Shown here: piece by piece, positions 7,196 through 7,473 of the stretch | How positions within the stretch are numbered: position 1 is the first letter of the stretch | Layout: the number at the start of each line of letters is the position of its first letter | Origin: Pseudomonadota bacterium | GTDB lineage: Bacteria > Pseudomonadota > Alphaproteobacteria > Azospirillales > Azospirillaceae | Direction: 5' to 3' | Assembly: GCA_023413605.1 (NCBI GenBank) | Contig: JAEZPL010000501.1 | Coordinates: forward strand, 1-7,473 | Length of the DNA: 7,473 bases | Notes under the pieces: model-generated | Told to the model about the DNA's origin: nothing | Databases searched by the model: none | What the model saw: the letters and a program-made list of their open reading frames with translations, nothing else | Made by a program: the position numbers and the translations under genes

Positions 7196-7473
7196 GTCGA
7201 ACTCCCGGCTCGGATGCCCGTCTGGGTGTGGCCCGTCTGGATGAGGGCTCCGGCCCTTGCCACGGTGAAGGTTTCGGTGGAAGCGGCGTTGGACGCAGCG
7301 TTGGACTGGGCGGTGCCCGCCAGCACCATGTCGAGGATGGCGCGCTCCAGCTTGTCGCGGGGGCGATCGCCCGCCCCCATGATGCCGCCGCGCACCATGC
7401 CGATGATCACGATAGGGGTGATGTCGGTGTCCATCTCGCGGAAATCGCCGACGGAAATCCCGGCCTCCAGCAC
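7192..7473 (-). CDS. TetR/AcrR-family transcriptional regulator, C-terminal part (cut by window edge)
   Basis: The frame is open from the right edge to TGA at 7194-7192, giving 93 residues; the GTG at 7473-7471 is only the edge codon. The stretch SVGDFREMDTDITPIVIIGM followed by VRGGIMGAGDRP and LERAILDMVLAGT matches the last helices of TetR regulators, which form the dimer and ligand domain. The DNA-binding helix-turn-helix would lie right of the window. About 40 residues follow the usual end. They include the repeat SNAASNAAS, polar and low in complexity, which is an unusual tail. It is the upstream gene of the adaptor-pump operon and overlaps the adaptor by GTGA, so it is most likely the local repressor, made from the same transcript. 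Its operator would be outside the window. Family assignment rests on the C-terminus only. Confidence 0.75.
   Translation of the reverse strand: MLEAGISVGDFREMDTDITPIVIIGMVRGGIMGAGDRPRDKLERAILDMVLAGTAQSNAASNAASTETFTVARAGALIQTGHTQTGIRAGSST
7196..7206 (-). promoter_or_regulatory. Ribosome binding site deciding the adaptor start
   Basis: GGGAG (7206-7202) followed by six bases and GTG, located within the end of the TetR gene. It has the same layout as the site before the pump gene and supports the chosen adaptor start. Confidence 0.65.

Overview
The window is GC-rich alphaproteobacterial-type DNA. Codon choice, intergenic style and the efflux and LysR protein sequences look most like Azospirillum or a relative in the Rhodospirillales; this is an impression from the sequence, with no database search behind it. 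It is a multidrug-efflux region with two separate RND pumps arranged tail to tail.

Layout. Bases 1-2258 (+ strand) hold the C-terminal ~750 residues of an RND (HAE1-type) inner-membrane pump whose first ~300 codons lie left of the window. It is followed by a GC-rich stem-loop. Bases 2259-2879 (621 bp) contain no intact gene. They hold a hexamer repeat, a ~210-bp remnant of a LysR-family effector domain, two abutting palindromes (2624-2657 and 2658-2718), and an imperfect inverted repeat built of CACCAAGR units (2749-2870). That inverted repeat encloses a hairpin which looks like the terminator of the leftward operon. Bases 2880-7473 (- strand) are one operon read right to left: the C-terminal part of a TetR-family regulator (cut by the right edge), a periplasmic adaptor (membrane fusion protein), and a complete 1040-residue RND pump of the MdtB/MuxB-like group.

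How the genes work together. The adaptor and complete pump would form a proton-driven tripartite exporter with an outer-membrane channel. No channel gene is in the window, so the channel must be encoded elsewhere. The TetR protein is probably the repressor of its own operon. Both operon junctions are 4-base GTGA overlaps, each with a GGGAG-type ribosome binding site 6 bases ahead of a GTG start, so the three proteins are probably translationally coupled. The promoter and operator of this operon lie right of the window, and the promoter of the first pump lies left of it.

The genes are ordinary efflux components. The least explained part is the palindrome-rich interval between the pumps and the broken LysR gene beside it. 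I found no RNA gene, CRISPR array, intact insertion sequence or clearly new system.
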